Source of the DNA: Mycolicibacterium tokaiense
Lineage (GTDB): Bacteria > Actinomycetota > Actinomycetes > Mycobacteriales > Mycobacteriaceae
Direction: 5' to 3'
NCBI RefSeq assembly: GCF_010725885.1
Contig: NZ_AP022600.1
Coordinates: forward strand, 3,658,001 to 3,722,000
Length of the DNA stretch: 64,000 nucleotides
This document shows positions 17,521 through 27,654 of the stretch, piece by piece. The position numbers and the translations under genes are program-made. The notes beneath the pieces were generated by a model, which worked only from the letters and a program-made list of their open reading frames with translations, did no database searches and had not been told where the DNA came from. The stretch's first letter is position 1; every line of letters begins with the position of its first letter.

Positions 17521-18695
17521 GTGTCGTCGTTGCCGCCGCTGGTAGCGCCAGCAGCCGAGCTGACGCGCGAAGAGGTTTCGCGCTATAGCCGGCATCTGAT
17601 CATTCCGGACCTGGGTCTCGACGGGCAGAAGCGGCTGAAGAACGCCCGCGTGCTGGTCATCGGTGCCGGGGTCTGGGTTCGCCCACCCTGCTCTACCTGG
17701 CCGCCGCAGGCGTCGGCACCATCGGCATCGTCGAGTTCGACGTGGTCGACGAGTCCAACCTGCAGCGCCAGATCATCCACGGTCAATCCGACATCGGCCG
17801 GTCCAAGGCGCAGAGCGCCCGCGACTCGGTGCGCGAGGTGAACCCGTTCGTCGACGTCCGCCTGCACGAGCTGCGGCTGGAGCCCGAGAACGCGGTGAAC
17901 CTGTTCAAGCAGTACGACCTGATCCTCGACGGCACGGACAACTTCGCCACGCGGTACCTGGTCAACGATGCCGCGGTGCTGGCAGGCAAGCCCTACGTGT
18001 GGGGCTCCATCTACCGCTTCGAGGGCCAGGTGTCGGTGTTCTGGGAGGACGCCCCCGACGGGCTGGGCCTGAACTACCGCGACCTCTATCCCGAACCCCC
18101 ACCACCGGGCATGGTCCCGTCCTGCGCCGAGGGCGGGGTGCTCGGCATCCTGTGCGCGTCCATCGCGTCGGTGATGGGTACCGAGGCCATCAAGCTCATC
18201 ACCGGTATCGGCGACACCCTGCTCGGCCGGCTGATGGTCTATGACGCCCTCGACATGAGCTACCGCACCATCAAGATCCGCAAGGATCCCGCCACGCCCA
18301 AGATCACCGAGCTCATCGACTACGAAGAGTTCTGCGGCGTGGTGTCCGAGGATGCCGCGGCGGCTGCGGCCGACTCCACGATCACCCCGCGCGAGCTGCG
18401 CGATCTGCTGGACTCCGGCAAGAACATCGCGCTGATCGACGTGCGCGAGCCGGTCGAGTGGGACATCAATCACATCGACGGCGCCGAGCTGCTGCCCAAG
18501 GGCTCGTTCGAGAACGGTGAGGCGCTGTCGAAGCTGACCGTCGATCGCACACCGGTGTTCTACTGCAAGACCGGTGTCCGCTCCGCTGAGGTGCTGGCCA
18601 TCGCCAAGAAGGCCGGATTCTCCGACGCGGTGCACGTCCAGGGCGGCATCGCCGCCTGGGCCAAGCAGGTCGAGCCGGACATGATCACCTACTAG
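17521..18695 (+). pseudogene. moeZ: moeZ (adenylyltransferase/sulfurtransferase) with a one-base frameshift
   Basis: A ThiF/MoeB-type adenylation domain plus a C-terminal rhodanese domain. The intact protein activates MoaD- and CysO-type carrier proteins. The first 50 codons (GTG 17521, GAGGAG at 17508-17513) read SSLPPLVAPAAELTREE... to VLVIGAG in one frame. The rest (LYLAAAGVGTIGIVEFDVVDE... to the stop at 18695) lies in the next frame. Adding one G at 17668-17671 (GGGG to GGGGG) restores the GAGGLGS nucleotide loop and a 391-residue protein, the family length. The rhodanese Cys is present in YCKTGVRSAE. A sequencing error in the G run is quite possible. A 6-bp hairpin with a GTGA loop lies upstream at 17475-17490. 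Confidence 0.88.
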
Positions 18696-18766
18696 GACCC
18701 AGGTCACCGCTTCGACACGAAACGGCACACGCTGGTCAGCGCCCCGGTTTGCCCGCGCGGCGACGA

Positions 18767-18772
18767 TAGGCT
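18767..18772 (+). promoter_or_regulatory. Leaderless -10 element
   Basis: TAGGCT (TANNNT) ends seven bases before the ATG at 18780; no ribosome-binding site is visible, which fits a leaderless mRNA. Confidence 0.5.
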
Positions 18773-18779
18773 GACGCCC

Positions 18780-19634
18780 ATGACTGTCGATGCGCCGCCG
18801 GATCATGTGTTGGCGGCCTTCGGGCTCGGGGGAGCCAGACCGACACCTCTGGGTTCGACATGGGAAGGCGGCTGGCGCTGCGGCGAAGTGGTGCTGTCCA
18901 TGGTGGCCGATCACGCCCGTGCGGCGTGGTCGGCGAAGGTGCGCGAGACGTTGTTCGTCGACGGTGTACGGCTGGCCCGTCCGGTGCGCTCCACCGACGG
19001 GCGGTACGTGGTGGCAGGCTGGCGTGGCGACACCTACGTCGCCGGCACCCCCGAACCGCGCCACGACGAAGTGGTCTCGGCCGCGGTGCGACTGCACGAG
19101 GCCACCGCCACCCTCGAGCGGCCACGGTTCTTGACCCAGCCCCCGGTGGCGCCCTGGGCCGACGTCGACGTGTTCATCGCCGCGGACCGGGCCGCCTGGG
19201 AGGAACGCCCCTTGCACTCGCTGCCGGCCGGGGCCCGCGTCGCCCCGGGATCGGCCGACGGACAACGTTCGGTCGATCTGATCAACCAGCTCGCCACGCT
19301 GCGCAAGCCGACCAAGAGTCCCAACCAGCTGGTCCACGGGGACCTGTTCGGCACCGTGCTGTTCGCCGGGACGGCGGCGCCCGGGATCACCGACATCACT
19401 CCCTATTGGCGACCCACGTCGTGGGCGGCCGGTGTGGCCGTCGTCGACGCGCTCGCCTGGGGGGACGCCGACGACGGTCTCATCGAACGGTGGAGTGCCC
19501 TGCCGGAGTTTCCGCAGATGCTGTTGCGGGCGTTGATGTTCCGGCTGGCAGTGCATGCACTGCATCCCCGGTCGACGGCCGCGGCCTTCCCCGGGCTGGC
19601 GCGGACGGCCGCGCTGGTGCGCCTGGCCGTCTAG
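18780..19634 (+). CDS. Aminoglycoside-phosphotransferase-like protein (TIGR02569 / Rv3205c family)
   Basis: 284 residues. The kinase-like motif NQLVHGDLFGTVLF (Brenner-type HGDxxxxN-like loop, here with Thr-Val in place of N) and the downstream ITDITPYWRP (metal-binding D) place it in the APH/choline-kinase fold. The family is found across actinobacteria without known substrate. The weakly conserved catalytic loop makes enzymatic activity uncertain. The end overlaps the convergent ATL gene by four bases. Confidence 0.83.
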   Translation: MTVDAPPDHVLAAFGLGGARPTPLGSTWEGGWRCGEVVLSMVADHARAAWSAKVRETLFVDGVRLARPVRSTDGRYVVAGWRGDTYVAGTPEPRHDEVVSAAVRLHEATATLERPRFLTQPPVAPWADVDVFIAADRAAWEERPLHSLPAGARVAPGSADGQRSVDLINQLATLRKPTKSPNQLVHGDLFGTVLFAGTAAPGITDITPYWRPTSWAAGVAVVDALAWGDADDGLIERWSALPEFPQMLLRALMFRLAVHALHPRSTAAAFPGLARTAALVRLAV

Positions 19635-19927
19635 AACGTGTGCCTGACCTCGCGCAGCGGGATCCGGCCGTCGTCAGCCAGCACCCCTTCGGCGCGCAGC
19701 CGCTCCAACTGACGCGTGGCCAGATGCGGCGCCGGCCGTCCCGAGCTCCTGATCACCCGGTGCCAGGGCAGATCCGAGGAATCCGTGCGCATGATCCAGG
19801 CGACGATGCGGGGACTGGAAAGCTCTGCGGCGGCGGCGATGTCGCCGTAGGTGGACACTCTGCCCGACGGGATCGCGGCCACCAGCCCCCGCACCCGTTC
19901 CACCTGCTCGTCGGTGATCGGCGCCAT
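19631..19927 (-). CDS. Alkyltransferase-like protein (ATL), Cys-less MGMT homologue
   Basis: 98 residues, the DNA-binding domain of O6-alkylguanine-DNA alkyltransferases only. The active-site motif PCHR is replaced by PWHRVI, so there is no acceptor cysteine. ATL proteins bind O6-alkylguanine and recruit nucleotide-excision repair. The wing GRVSTYGDIAAAA and the arginine finger region SSPRIVAWIM are present. Corresponds to Rv3204. The gene is followed two bases later by lipV on the same strand. Confidence 0.9.
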   Translation of the reverse strand: MAPITDEQVERVRGLVAAIPSGRVSTYGDIAAAAELSSPRIVAWIMRTDSSDLPWHRVIRSSGRPAPHLATRQLERLRAEGVLADDGRIPLREVRHTF

Positions 19928-19929
19928 GG

Positions 19930-20709
19930 TCAGCCTCCCAGTACGCGACGGATGACGGCGGCGGTCTCCCCGGGCTTGGCCTGCGCCACCATGTGGTCGC
20001 AGTCGACATCGAGCAATTCGAACCCGGCGCCGAGCTTTTCGCGCAGACCGGAGATCAGCTCGCTGGTCACGTACGGCGGTGAGGTGCGGGTGGCGCGTAC
20101 CAACACGGTGGGAATCGCGGTGTTCGGCAGCGCCGGCGGCCGCGCCAGTTCACTCCAGTAGGACATCATGGCCGGCAGGCTGATGCGCCACTGCACCCGC
20201 CCGTCGGCCCGCCGCACCAGATGCTCGTCCAGCTCTGCGTCCAGCTGCGCGTCGTCGACGTCGGCCCATGAACCGTGACGCTTCTCCGCGCGGGCCTCGG
20301 CGCGGTCCGGGTAATCCGGTGAGGCCAGCATGGAGCCGGCGATCTCGGCCATCCAGTCGCCATCCAGACCCACCGCCGGGTCCAGCAGCACCAGCCCGCG
20401 CACCAGCTCGGGATGGGTGGCGGCCAGGCTCAGGGCGATGGCACCGCCGAACGAGTGGCCCACCACCACAACGGGTTCGGAGATCAGATCACCCACCGCG
20501 GCGACGTTGTGGTCGATGGTCCATGGCGCCCGCCAGGGCGAGCGTCCGTGACCCAGCAGATCGGGTGCCAGCACCGCCACCTCGGCCAGGTGGTGGTTGG
20601 CCAGGTGCTCCCACCGTCGGCCGTGGCCGGTGAGGCCATGGACGGCCAGGACACGGGCGGGGCCGTCAGGCCCGTAACGGTGCACATGCAATGGGTGGGT
20701 CACACCCAT
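19930..20709 (-). CDS. lipV: Alpha/beta-hydrolase LipV-like
   Basis: 259 residues. The nucleophile elbow GHSFGG (Ser near residue 86) and the oxyanion strand VHGLTGHGRRWEHL are clear, and a catalytic His lies in DCDHMVAQ near the C-terminus. Family: esterase/lipase LipV (Rv3203). The ATG at 20709 (MGVTHPLHVHRYG) is taken as start; the longer open frame overlaps the adnA promoter and start region. Substrate unknown. Confidence 0.86.
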   Translation of the reverse strand: MGVTHPLHVHRYGPDGPARVLAVHGLTGHGRRWEHLANHHLAEVAVLAPDLLGHGRSPWRAPWTIDHNVAAVGDLISEPVVVVGHSFGGAIALSLAATHPELVRGLVLLDPAVGLDGDWMAEIAGSMLASPDYPDRAEARAEKRHGSWADVDDAQLDAELDEHLVRRADGRVQWRISLPAMMSYWSELARPPALPNTAIPTVLVRATRTSPPYVTSELISGLREKLGAGFELLDVDCDHMVAQAKPGETAAVIRRVLGG

Positions 20710-20761
20710 GATCGTGCCAGCTCGCACCGACCTGTCGGACCCCCGTGGTGTCATGTCCGCC

Positions 20762-23700
20762 ATGACCACTTCCACCTCCACCGCCGCGGGCCACGCCCGG
20801 GTCTGGCCCGCTTCAGCGTCGGCGCTGCTGCATCCGGGGTGCCAGGGCGTGGTCCGTGTCCTCGGCGGTGCCGGCACGGGCAAGAGCAGCCTGCTGGTGG
20901 ACACCGCGGTCGCGCGCATCTGCGCGGGTGCCGATATCGAATCCGTGCTCGTGCTCACCGGTTCCGGCCGCCCCGGTGCCCGGCTGCGGGCCCAGCTCAC
21001 CTCGGCACTGCTGTCTGCGGGGGCCGATCCCGAGCAGCGCCGTGTGGTCCGCCAACCCGTGGTGCGCTCCCTGCACTCCTACGCCTTCGCGGTGCTGCGG
21101 CTGGCGGCCCAGCGTGCCGGTGACCCGCCGCCGCGGCTGATCACCAGTGCCGAGCAGGACGGCATCATCCGGGAACTGCTCGAAGGTGATGTCGAAGACG
21201 GTGCACTGTTCTGGCCACCCCAGCTGCGGCCTGCGCTCGGCACCGCCGGGTTCGCCACCGAGCTGCGAGATCTCCTGGCGCGCTGTGCCGAACGTGGCAT
21301 CGATCCCCAGCAGCTGCAACGGCTGGGGCGCTCGGCGCGGCGCCCGGAATGGACCGCCGCCGGCAAGTTCGCCCAACAGTACGAACAGGTGATGCTGCTG
21401 CGTTCGGCGGTCGGGATGGCCGCCCCGCAGGCCACGGTTCCGGCGTTGGGTGCCGCCGAACTGGTCGGTGCAGCGCTCGATGCGTTCGCCACGGACCCGG
21501 ATCTGCTGGCCGCCGAACACGCCCGCATCGGGACCCTGCTGGTCGATGACGCCCAACATCTCGATCCCCAAGCCGCACAGCTGGTCCGGGCCCTGGCAGC
21601 CGGGGCGGAGCTCACGGTGCTGGCCGGCGACCCCAACCAGTCGGTGTTCGGCTTCCGCGGAGCGGACCCCGCGCTGCTGATCGAGGGTGACTCGCCCACC
21701 GTCGAACTGCAGGTCAGTCATCGCTGCGCGCCCGCGGTGGCGGCTGTGGTCAGCGGGCTGGCGGGCCGGTTGCCGGGTGCCGGCCCGGCCCGGGCCATCA
21801 CCGGTGATGCCAACCGGTCGGGTTCGGTGAGTGTTCGGCTGGCGGCGTCGGAGCATGCGCAGGCCACCCTGATCGCCGACGCACTGCGCCGCGCCCATCT
21901 GCTTGACGGTGTGCCGTGGTCACAGATGACGGTGGTGGTGCGATCGGTGGCCCGGGCAGCGGGTCTGCCCAGGATCCTCGCGGCGGCGGGCGTGCCGGTG
22001 GCACCGCCCGGCACGCGCGCACCGCTCGCCGACAACGCGGTGGTCCGCGCGTTGCTCACCGCACTGACCGCGGGCGCCGGGGAGCTGACGGCGCAGCAGG
22101 CGCAACTGCTGCTCACCGGCCCCATCGGCCGCGTCGACCCGGTGTCCCTGCGGCAACTGCGACGCTCGCTGCGCCGGCTCGACGGCGGGCACGCCCCCGC
22201 CGCTGAATTGGTGGCCGCTGCCCTGCGCCACGGCCTGCCCGACGGACTGGCCCCCGCCCACGCGCGCCCCCTGCGCCGCGTCCGCGCCGTGCTCGACGCG
22301 GTGGCCGGTGCCCGGCACCAGGACCCGCGATCCGCGCTGTGGGAAGCCTGGCACCGGTGCGGCCTGCAGCGCCGGCTGCTGACCCTCAGTGAGCGGGGCG
22401 GCGCAGGTGGGGCGCGCGCCGCGGCCGACCTCGACACCGTGACCGAGCTGTTCTCCGTGACCGACTCCTATGTCGCGCACACCGCCGGCGCGTCGGTGGC
22501 GGGTCTGGTCGGCCACATCGAGAGCCTGGGGCTGCCGGTCCGGGCCGCTGATCCGGTGGCGCCCCCGGAGGCGGTGAGCATTCTCAGCCCCCACCAGGCC
22601 ATCGACGGGGAGTGGGACCTGGTGGTCATCGCCGGCCTGCAGGAAGGTCTGTGGCCCAACACCGTTCCGCGCGGCGGCATTCTGGGCACCCAGCGGCTGC
22701 TGGACACCCTCGACGGTCTCGGCGACACCGTTTCGGCCACCGCACCGGTGATCGCCGAGGAGCGGCGCCTGCTCATCACCGCCGCGGGCCGGGCCCGCCA
22801 CCGGCTGGTGGTCACCGCGGTGGAAGGCGAGGGCAGCGACGCCGACGGTCTGGCCATCCCTTCCCCGTTCTTCACCGAATTGCTCGCCCACGCCACCACC
22901 GACGGCGAGGCGGAGATGCCGTTGGCGCCGGTTGCCGCGCCGCCGGTGCTCTCGGCCCCCGCGGTGGTGGGGCGTCTGCGGGCGGTGGTCTGCGCCCCCG
23001 CCGAGGCGGTGGATCCGCAGGCGCGTGCCGATGCCGCCGCGCAATTGGCGCGGTTGGCCAAGGCCGGCGTGCCGGGTGCCGATCCCGCCCAGTGGTACGC
23101 CATGACGCCGCTGAGTACCCGCGAGCCGCTGTGGAGTGGTGACCTCCACACGGTCACGCTGTCGCCGTCCACCTTGCAGACGCTGCAGGACTGCTCGCTG
23201 CGCTGGCTGCTGGAACGCCACGGCGGGGCGGATGCTCGCGAATTGCGCTCCACCATCGGCACTCTGGTGCACGCCCTGGTCGCACAGTCCAACCGCAGCG
23301 AGGCACAGCGCAACGCCGACCTCGACGCGGTGTGGCAGGAACTGCCCTTCGACGCGCAGTGGTTCGCCCGCAACGAACTGGCCCGGCACCGGGAGATGTT
23401 GTCCGCATTCACCGAATGGCACAGCCAGACGCGCGGTGAGCTCACCGAGGTCGGCGTGGAAGTGGCCATCGACGGTGACGTCGTTGCCCCCGACGCCGAC
23501 GGGCCGGGGGTGCGGGTCCGCGGCCGGGTCGACCGACTCGAACGCGACGCCGAAGGCCGGCTGGTCGTGGTGGATGTGAAAACCGGCAAGACCCCGGTCA
23601 GCAAGGACGACGCCCAGCGGCACGCGCAGATGGCGCTGTACCAGTTGGCCATCGCCGAGGGCGTGCTTCCCGGCGACAGCACCCCCGGCGGGGCCCGCCT

Positions 23701-23914
23701 GGTCTACGTCGGCAAATCGGGTGCCGGCGGCGCTGCCGAGCGGAACCAGGACCCGATGACGCCGGCGGCCCGCGACCAGTGGCGCACCCGGATCCGCGAC
23801 GCGGCGGCGGCCACGGCGGGCCCGCAGTACGTCGCCCGCGTCAACGACGGATGCGGGCACTGCCCCATCCAACCGTTCTGCCCGGCACACAAGGTCGACA
23901 AGGAGCAGCCATGA
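20762..23914 (+). CDS. adnA: AdnA subunit of the AdnAB helicase-nuclease
   Basis: 1050 residues. AdnAB is the mycobacterial double-strand-break resecting motor-nuclease, functionally like RecBCD. The N-terminal UvrD-like domain has Walker A GGAGTGKSS near residue 38. The C-terminal RecB-type nuclease shows VVVDVKTGK (metal-binding Asp and catalytic Lys). A four-cysteine iron-sulfur site of the AddB kind is formed by one Cys in LQDCSLRW and three in CGHCPIQPFC. ATG 20762 is chosen by similarity; ATG 20753 is equally possible, and the frame is open to 20708. The stop overlaps the adnB start by four bases (ATGA). Confidence 0.92.
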   Translation: MTTSTSTAAGHARVWPASASALLHPGCQGVVRVLGGAGTGKSSLLVDTAVARICAGADIESVLVLTGSGRPGARLRAQLTSALLSAGADPEQRRVVRQPVVRSLHSYAFAVLRLAAQRAGDPPPRLITSAEQDGIIRELLEGDVEDGALFWPPQLRPALGTAGFATELRDLLARCAERGIDPQQLQRLGRSARRPEWTAAGKFAQQYEQVMLLRSAVGMAAPQATVPALGAAELVGAALDAFATDPDLLAAEHARIGTLLVDDAQHLDPQAAQLVRALAAGAELTVLAGDPNQSVFGFRGADPALLIEGDSPTVELQVSHRCAPAVAAVVSGLAGRLPGAGPARAITGDANRSGSVSVRLAASEHAQATLIADALRRAHLLDGVPWSQMTVVVRSVARAAGLPRILAAAGVPVAPPGTRAPLADNAVVRALLTALTAGAGELTAQQAQLLLTGPIGRVDPVSLRQLRRSLRRLDGGHAPAAELVAAALRHGLPDGLAPAHARPLRRVRAVLDAVAGARHQDPRSALWEAWHRCGLQRRLLTLSERGGAGGARAAADLDTVTELFSVTDSYVAHTAGASVAGLVGHIESLGLPVRAADPVAPPEAVSILSPHQAIDGEWDLVVIAGLQEGLWPNTVPRGGILGTQRLLDTLDGLGDTVSATAPVIAEERRLLITAAGRARHRLVVTAVEGEGSDADGLAIPSPFFTELLAHATTDGEAEMPLAPVAAPPVLSAPAVVGRLRAVVCAPAEAVDPQARADAAAQLARLAKAGVPGADPAQWYAMTPLSTREPLWSGDLHTVTLSPSTLQTLQDCSLRWLLERHGGADARELRSTIGTLVHALVAQSNRSEAQRNADLDAVWQELPFDAQWFARNELARHREMLSAFTEWHSQTRGELTEVGVEVAIDGDVVAPDADGPGVRVRGRVDRLERDAEGRLVVVDVKTGKTPVSKDDAQRHAQMALYQLAIAEGVLPGDSTPGGARLVYVGKSGAGGAAERNQDPMTPAARDQWRTRIRDAAAATAGPQYVARVNDGCGHCPIQPFCPAHKVDKEQP

Positions 23915-26900
23915 CGATCGTCGAGGCGCGCTATCAGCCCGCGGAACTGGCGGCGGCGCTGGGACTTCCGCAGCCCACCGACGAACAGGCCGCCGTCATC
24001 GCGTCGCCACCCGGACCGCTGGTGGTGATCGCCGGTGCGGGGGCGGGCAAAACCGAGACCATGGCCGCCCGCGTGGTGTGGCTGGTCGCCAACGGATACG
24101 CCCACCCGGGCCAGGTGCTCGGGCTGACGTTCACGCGCAAGGCCGCCGGCCAGCTGCTGCGGCGGGTGCGCTCACGGCTGAGCCGCCTTGCCGGAACCGG
24201 CTTGGCCGCAGTCGAATCCACCGATCCGGTCACCGTCAGCACCTACCACGCCTTTGCCGGGACCCTGCTGCGCGAGCACGGCTTGCTGTTGCCGGTGGAA
24301 CCCGACAGCCGGCTGCTCTCAGAGACCGAGCTGTGGCAGCTGGCCTACGACGTGGTGTGCAACCACCCCGGCGAGCTGGACACCACCAAGACTCCCGCCG
24401 CCGTCACCGCCATGGTGCTGCGGCTGTCCGGGCAGCTGGCCGAACACCTGGTCAGCACCGACCAGCTGCGCGACACCCACGTCGAGCTCGAACGGCTGGT
24501 GCACACCCTGCCCGCCGCGCCCTACCAGCGCGACCGGGGCCCCAGCCAGTGGCTGCTGCGGCTGTCGGACGCCCAGACCGACCGCGCCGAACTCGTGCCC
24601 CTGATCGAGGCGCTGCACCGGCGGCTGCGCGCGGAGAAAGCCATGGACTTCGGCATGCAGATGGCTGCCGCCGCACGATTGGCCGCCGAGTTCCCGCAGG
24701 TGGGCGAGCAACTGCGGCAACGGTTCCGGGTGGTCCTGCTCGACGAATACCAGGACACCGGACACGCCCAGCGGGTCGCGCTGTCCGGGCTGTTCGGCGG
24801 CGGTGCCGACGACGGCCTCGCCCTCACGGCGGTCGGCGACCCGATCCAGTCGATCTACGGCTGGCGCGGCGCCTCGGCCACCAACCTGCCGCGGTTCACC
24901 ACCGATTTCCCGTTCGCCGACGGCACCCCGGCGCCCACCCTCGAACTGCGCACCAGCTGGCGCAACCCACCCACCACCCTGCGGGTGGCCAACGCCATCT
25001 CCGAGGAGGCCCGGCGACGCTCGGTGGCGGTGCGGGAACTGCGGGCCCGGCCCGACGCCGACGAGGGCACCGTGCGCTGTGCCCTGCTCACCGACGTCGA
25101 GGCCGAACGCGACTGGGTGGCCGACCACATCGCCGCCCGCTACCGGGCGGCCGCCGATGCCGACATGCCACCGCCCACTGCGGCGGTCCTGGTGCGGCGC
25201 AACGCCGATGCCGCGCCGATGGCGGTTGCGCTGCGCGCTCGCGGCGTCCCCGTGGAGGTGGTCGGCCTGGCGGGGCTGCTGGCCGTCGACGAGGTCGCCG
25301 ACGTCGTGGCGATGCTGCGGTTGGTCGCGGACCCGGCGTCGGGGGCTGCGGCCATGCGGGTGCTGACGGGCCCGCGCTGGCGGCTGGGCGGGGCCGACAT
25401 CGCGGCGCTCTGGCGCCGCGCCCGGCACCTGGTGGTGGCTTCGGCTTCCGGCGGCGAGGACCTGACCGCGATCGTCGCGCAGTTGGGCCCCGACGCCGAC
25501 GCGGCCTCCCTGGCCGATGCCATCTGTGATCCCGGTGCTGCCGAGGAGTATTCGGCCGCCGGCTACCGGCGCATCTGCGCGCTCGGCGACGAGCTGACCG
25601 CCCTGCGGTCCCACCTGGGCTATTCGGTGTCCGACCTGGTGACCGAGGTGCGTCGGATGTCGGGTATCGATGTGGAGGCCCGCGCCGTGCCCACCGGTGC
25701 CGAGATGTGGTCGGGCAGCGAGCAACTGGATGCCTTCGCCGATGTGGTCGACGCCTACGCGATGCGGGGCGCCACCGGCGCAGGCAACGACATCGCCGGG
25801 CTGCTGGCGTACCTCGACGCCGCCCAGGACGTCGAGAACGGCCTGGCGCCGGCAGAGGTGACGGTGGCCAGTGACCGGGTGCAGATCCTCACCGTGCACG
25901 CTGCCAAAGGGCTCGAGTGGCAGGTGGTCGCGGTGCCGCACCTGGCCGGGCGGGTGTTCCCGTCCACCGCGGCGCGCAGCACCTGGCTCACCGATGCCGG
26001 AGAGTTGCCGCCGCTGCTGCGCGGTGACCGGGCCGGACTGGGTGACCACGGCGTGCCGGTGCTCGACACCTCGGCGGTGGCCAATCGAAAGCAGTTGTCC
26101 GACACTGTGATCGCGCACCGCGCGCAGCTCGATCAACGACGAATTGATGAAGAGCGCAGGCTCCTGTACGTGGCCATCACCCGCGCCGAGGATACGCTGC
26201 TGCTCTCCGGTCATCACTGGGGTGCCACCGAGAGCAAGCCGCGCGGGCCCTCGGAGTTCCTGGTCGAGCTCAAGGACATCATCGACACCGCGGCCGCCGC
26301 CGGTACGCCGTGCGGGGTGATCGAACAGTGGGCGCCGGCACCTGCTGACGGCGAGAGCAATCCATTGCGCGACACCGTGATCGAAGCCTCGTGGCCCGCC
26401 GACCCCGCCGCAGACCGGCGCGGCGCCATCGAGGACGGGGCCGCGCTGGTGTTGGCCGCGATGACCACCGACCCACCTGCGGCGGAGACGCCGTGGACGG
26501 CGGAGGTGGACGCACTGCTGGCCGAACGTGAGCGCACACCGTGGCAGCCCGCCGCCGTCCTGCCCGGGCAGCTGTCGGTCAGCACGATGGTGGAGCTGGG
26601 CCGCGACCGGGCGGAGGCGCTGCGTCGGCTGCATCGCCGCCTGCCGGTCCGCCCCGACCCTTTTGCGCTGCTGGGCACGGCCTTTCACGACTGGGTGCAG
26701 CGTTTCTACGGTGCTGAGCGGTTGTTCGACCTGGCCGATCTGCCCGGCGCCGTCGACGGTGAGCTGGCCGCGGCCGAGGCCGAACAGCTGGCCGATCTGC
26801 AAGCGTCGTTCATGGCTTCACCGTGGGCGTCGCGCACCCCCGCCGACGTCGAGGTGCCGTTCGAGATGATGATCGGCGGCCACGTCGTCCGCGGCCGCAT

Positions 26901-27171
26901 CGACGCAGTGTTCGCCGACCGCGACGGCGGAATCACGGTGCTGGACTGGAAAACCGGCGCGCCGCCGGAGGGGGAGCAGGCCCAGCGCAACGCCGCCGTG
27001 CAGCTCGGCGTCTACCGGCTGGCGGCAGCCGCGCTGTTCGACGTGCCGGAGTCCGAGGTCCGGGCGGTGTTCCACTACGTCCGCAGCGGGCGCACCGTGG
27101 CCCCGCCGCTGCTGCCGGGCGCCGAGGAACTCGCCGCGCTGATCTCCGATGACCGTGATGCGTCCGCGTGA
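23911..27171 (+). CDS. adnB: AdnB subunit of the AdnAB helicase-nuclease
   Basis: 1086 residues. Complete UvrD/RecB motor: Walker A GAGAGKTE near residue 42, LTFTRKAA, the DEYQDTG Walker B region, [21 protein letters not shown] and the final YVAITRAE. The C-terminal nuclease carries TAFHDWVQRF (His ligand), GGITVLDWKTGAPP (Asp and Lys) and QLGVYRLA. It forms a heterodimer with AdnA. AAGGAG at 23900-23905 precedes the ATG. It converges on the DoxX gene, seven bases away. Confidence 0.94.
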   Translation: MTIVEARYQPAELAAALGLPQPTDEQAAVIASPPGPLVVIAGAGAGKTETMAARVVWLVANGYAHPGQVLGLTFTRKAAGQLLRRVRSRLSRLAGTGLAAVESTDPVTVSTYHAFAGTLLREHGLLLPVEPDSRLLSETELWQLAYDVVCNHPGELDTTKTPAAVTAMVLRLSGQLAEHLVSTDQLRDTHVELERLVHTLPAAPYQRDRGPSQWLLRLSDAQTDRAELVPLIEALHRRLRAEKAMDFGMQMAAAARLAAEFPQVGEQLRQRFRVVLLDEYQDTGHAQRVALSGLFGGGADDGLALTAVGDPIQSIYGWRGASATNLPRFTTDFPFADGTPAPTLELRTSWRNPPTTLRVANAISEEARRRSVAVRELRARPDADEGTVRCALLTDVEAERDWVADHIAARYRAAADADMPPPTAAVLVRRNADAAPMAVALRARGVPVEVVGLAGLLAVDEVADVVAMLRLVADPASGAAAMRVLTGPRWRLGGADIAALWRRARHLVVASASGGEDLTAIVAQLGPDADAASLADAICDPGAAEEYSAAGYRRICALGDELTALRSHLGYSVSDLVTEVRRMSGIDVEARAVPTGAEMWSGSEQLDAFADVVDAYAMRGATGAGNDIAGLLAYLDAAQDVENGLAPAEVTVASDRVQILTVHAAKGLEWQVVAVPHLAGRVFPSTAARSTWLTDAGELPPLLRGDRAGLGDHGVPVLDTSAVANRKQLSDTVIAHRAQLDQRRIDEERRLLYVAITRAEDTLLLSGHHWGATESKPRGPSEFLVELKDIIDTAAAAGTPCGVIEQWAPAPADGESNPLRDTVIEASWPADPAADRRGAIEDGAALVLAAMTTDPPAAETPWTAEVDALLAERERTPWQPAAVLPGQLSVSTMVELGRDRAEALRRLHRRLPVRPDPFALLGTAFHDWVQRFYGAERLFDLADLPGAVDGELAAAEAEQLADLQASFMASPWASRTPADVEVPFEMMIGGHVVRGRIDAVFADRDGGITVLDWKTGAPPEGEQAQRNAAVQLGVYRLAAAALFDVPESEVRAVFHYVRSGRTVAPPLLPGAEELAALISDDRDASA

Positions 27172-27178
27172 TCGGCGT

Positions 27179-27562
27179 TCAGGATTCCCGGCGTATCCTC
27201 AGCGCCGTCATGATCATGGGAATCTGCAATGGCAGCCGCGCCAGTGCGGCCACCCGCATCGGCCACGGCTTGCTCCACCACAACCGCACCATGTTGACGT
27301 TGGCGGGAAAGACCCCGAGGTACAGCAGCACCGCGGCCAGCGCGCCCAGGCGGCGGGTAGCGGTAGGCACCAGCAGTGCCGCGGTGCCCAGCTCGGCGAC
27401 GCCGGAGGCGTAGGTGTAGAACCGGGAACTGCCCGGCAGCTCGGCGGGAACGATCCCGTCGAACGGTTTGGGAGCCGCAAAGTGAAGAAGACCGATTCCG
27501 GCCAGGCCCGCGGCCATGGTGTACGCCCGCTTGTCAGCAGCGGTGGGGGTGTTCGACGTCAT
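27179..27562 (-). CDS. DoxX-family membrane protein
   Basis: 127 residues, four hydrophobic segments (about 13-30, 45-68, 71-88, 103-120), with the FAAPKPFDGIVPAELPG and YASGVAELGTAALL patterns of DoxX-like proteins. Some mycobacterial DoxX proteins work with superoxide dismutase and SseA in thiol oxidative defence, but neither gene is here. No counterpart is recalled between Rv3201c and Rv3200c, so it may be absent from M. tuberculosis. Function unknown. Confidence 0.72.
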   Translation of the reverse strand: MTSNTPTAADKRAYTMAAGLAGIGLLHFAAPKPFDGIVPAELPGSSRFYTYASGVAELGTAALLVPTATRRLGALAAVLLYLGVFPANVNMVRLWWSKPWPMRVAALARLPLQIPMIMTALRIRRES

Positions 27563-27654
27563 GGTGTCTCCAGCTTCATGGTTACATGATGTCGTGCGCC
27601 GGGATGACCCGTGGGAAGAGCCCGATTCTGGTCGGGATCAGGTGAGCGAGCACT

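Noticed and set aside
17583..19565. 660-codon open frame on the minus strand
   Set aside because: Antisense to moeZ and the Rv3205c-like gene; low-complexity His/Gln/Gly composition and no domain.
24319..26802. 827-codon open frame on the minus strand
   Set aside because: Mirror of adnB; no motif and biased composition.
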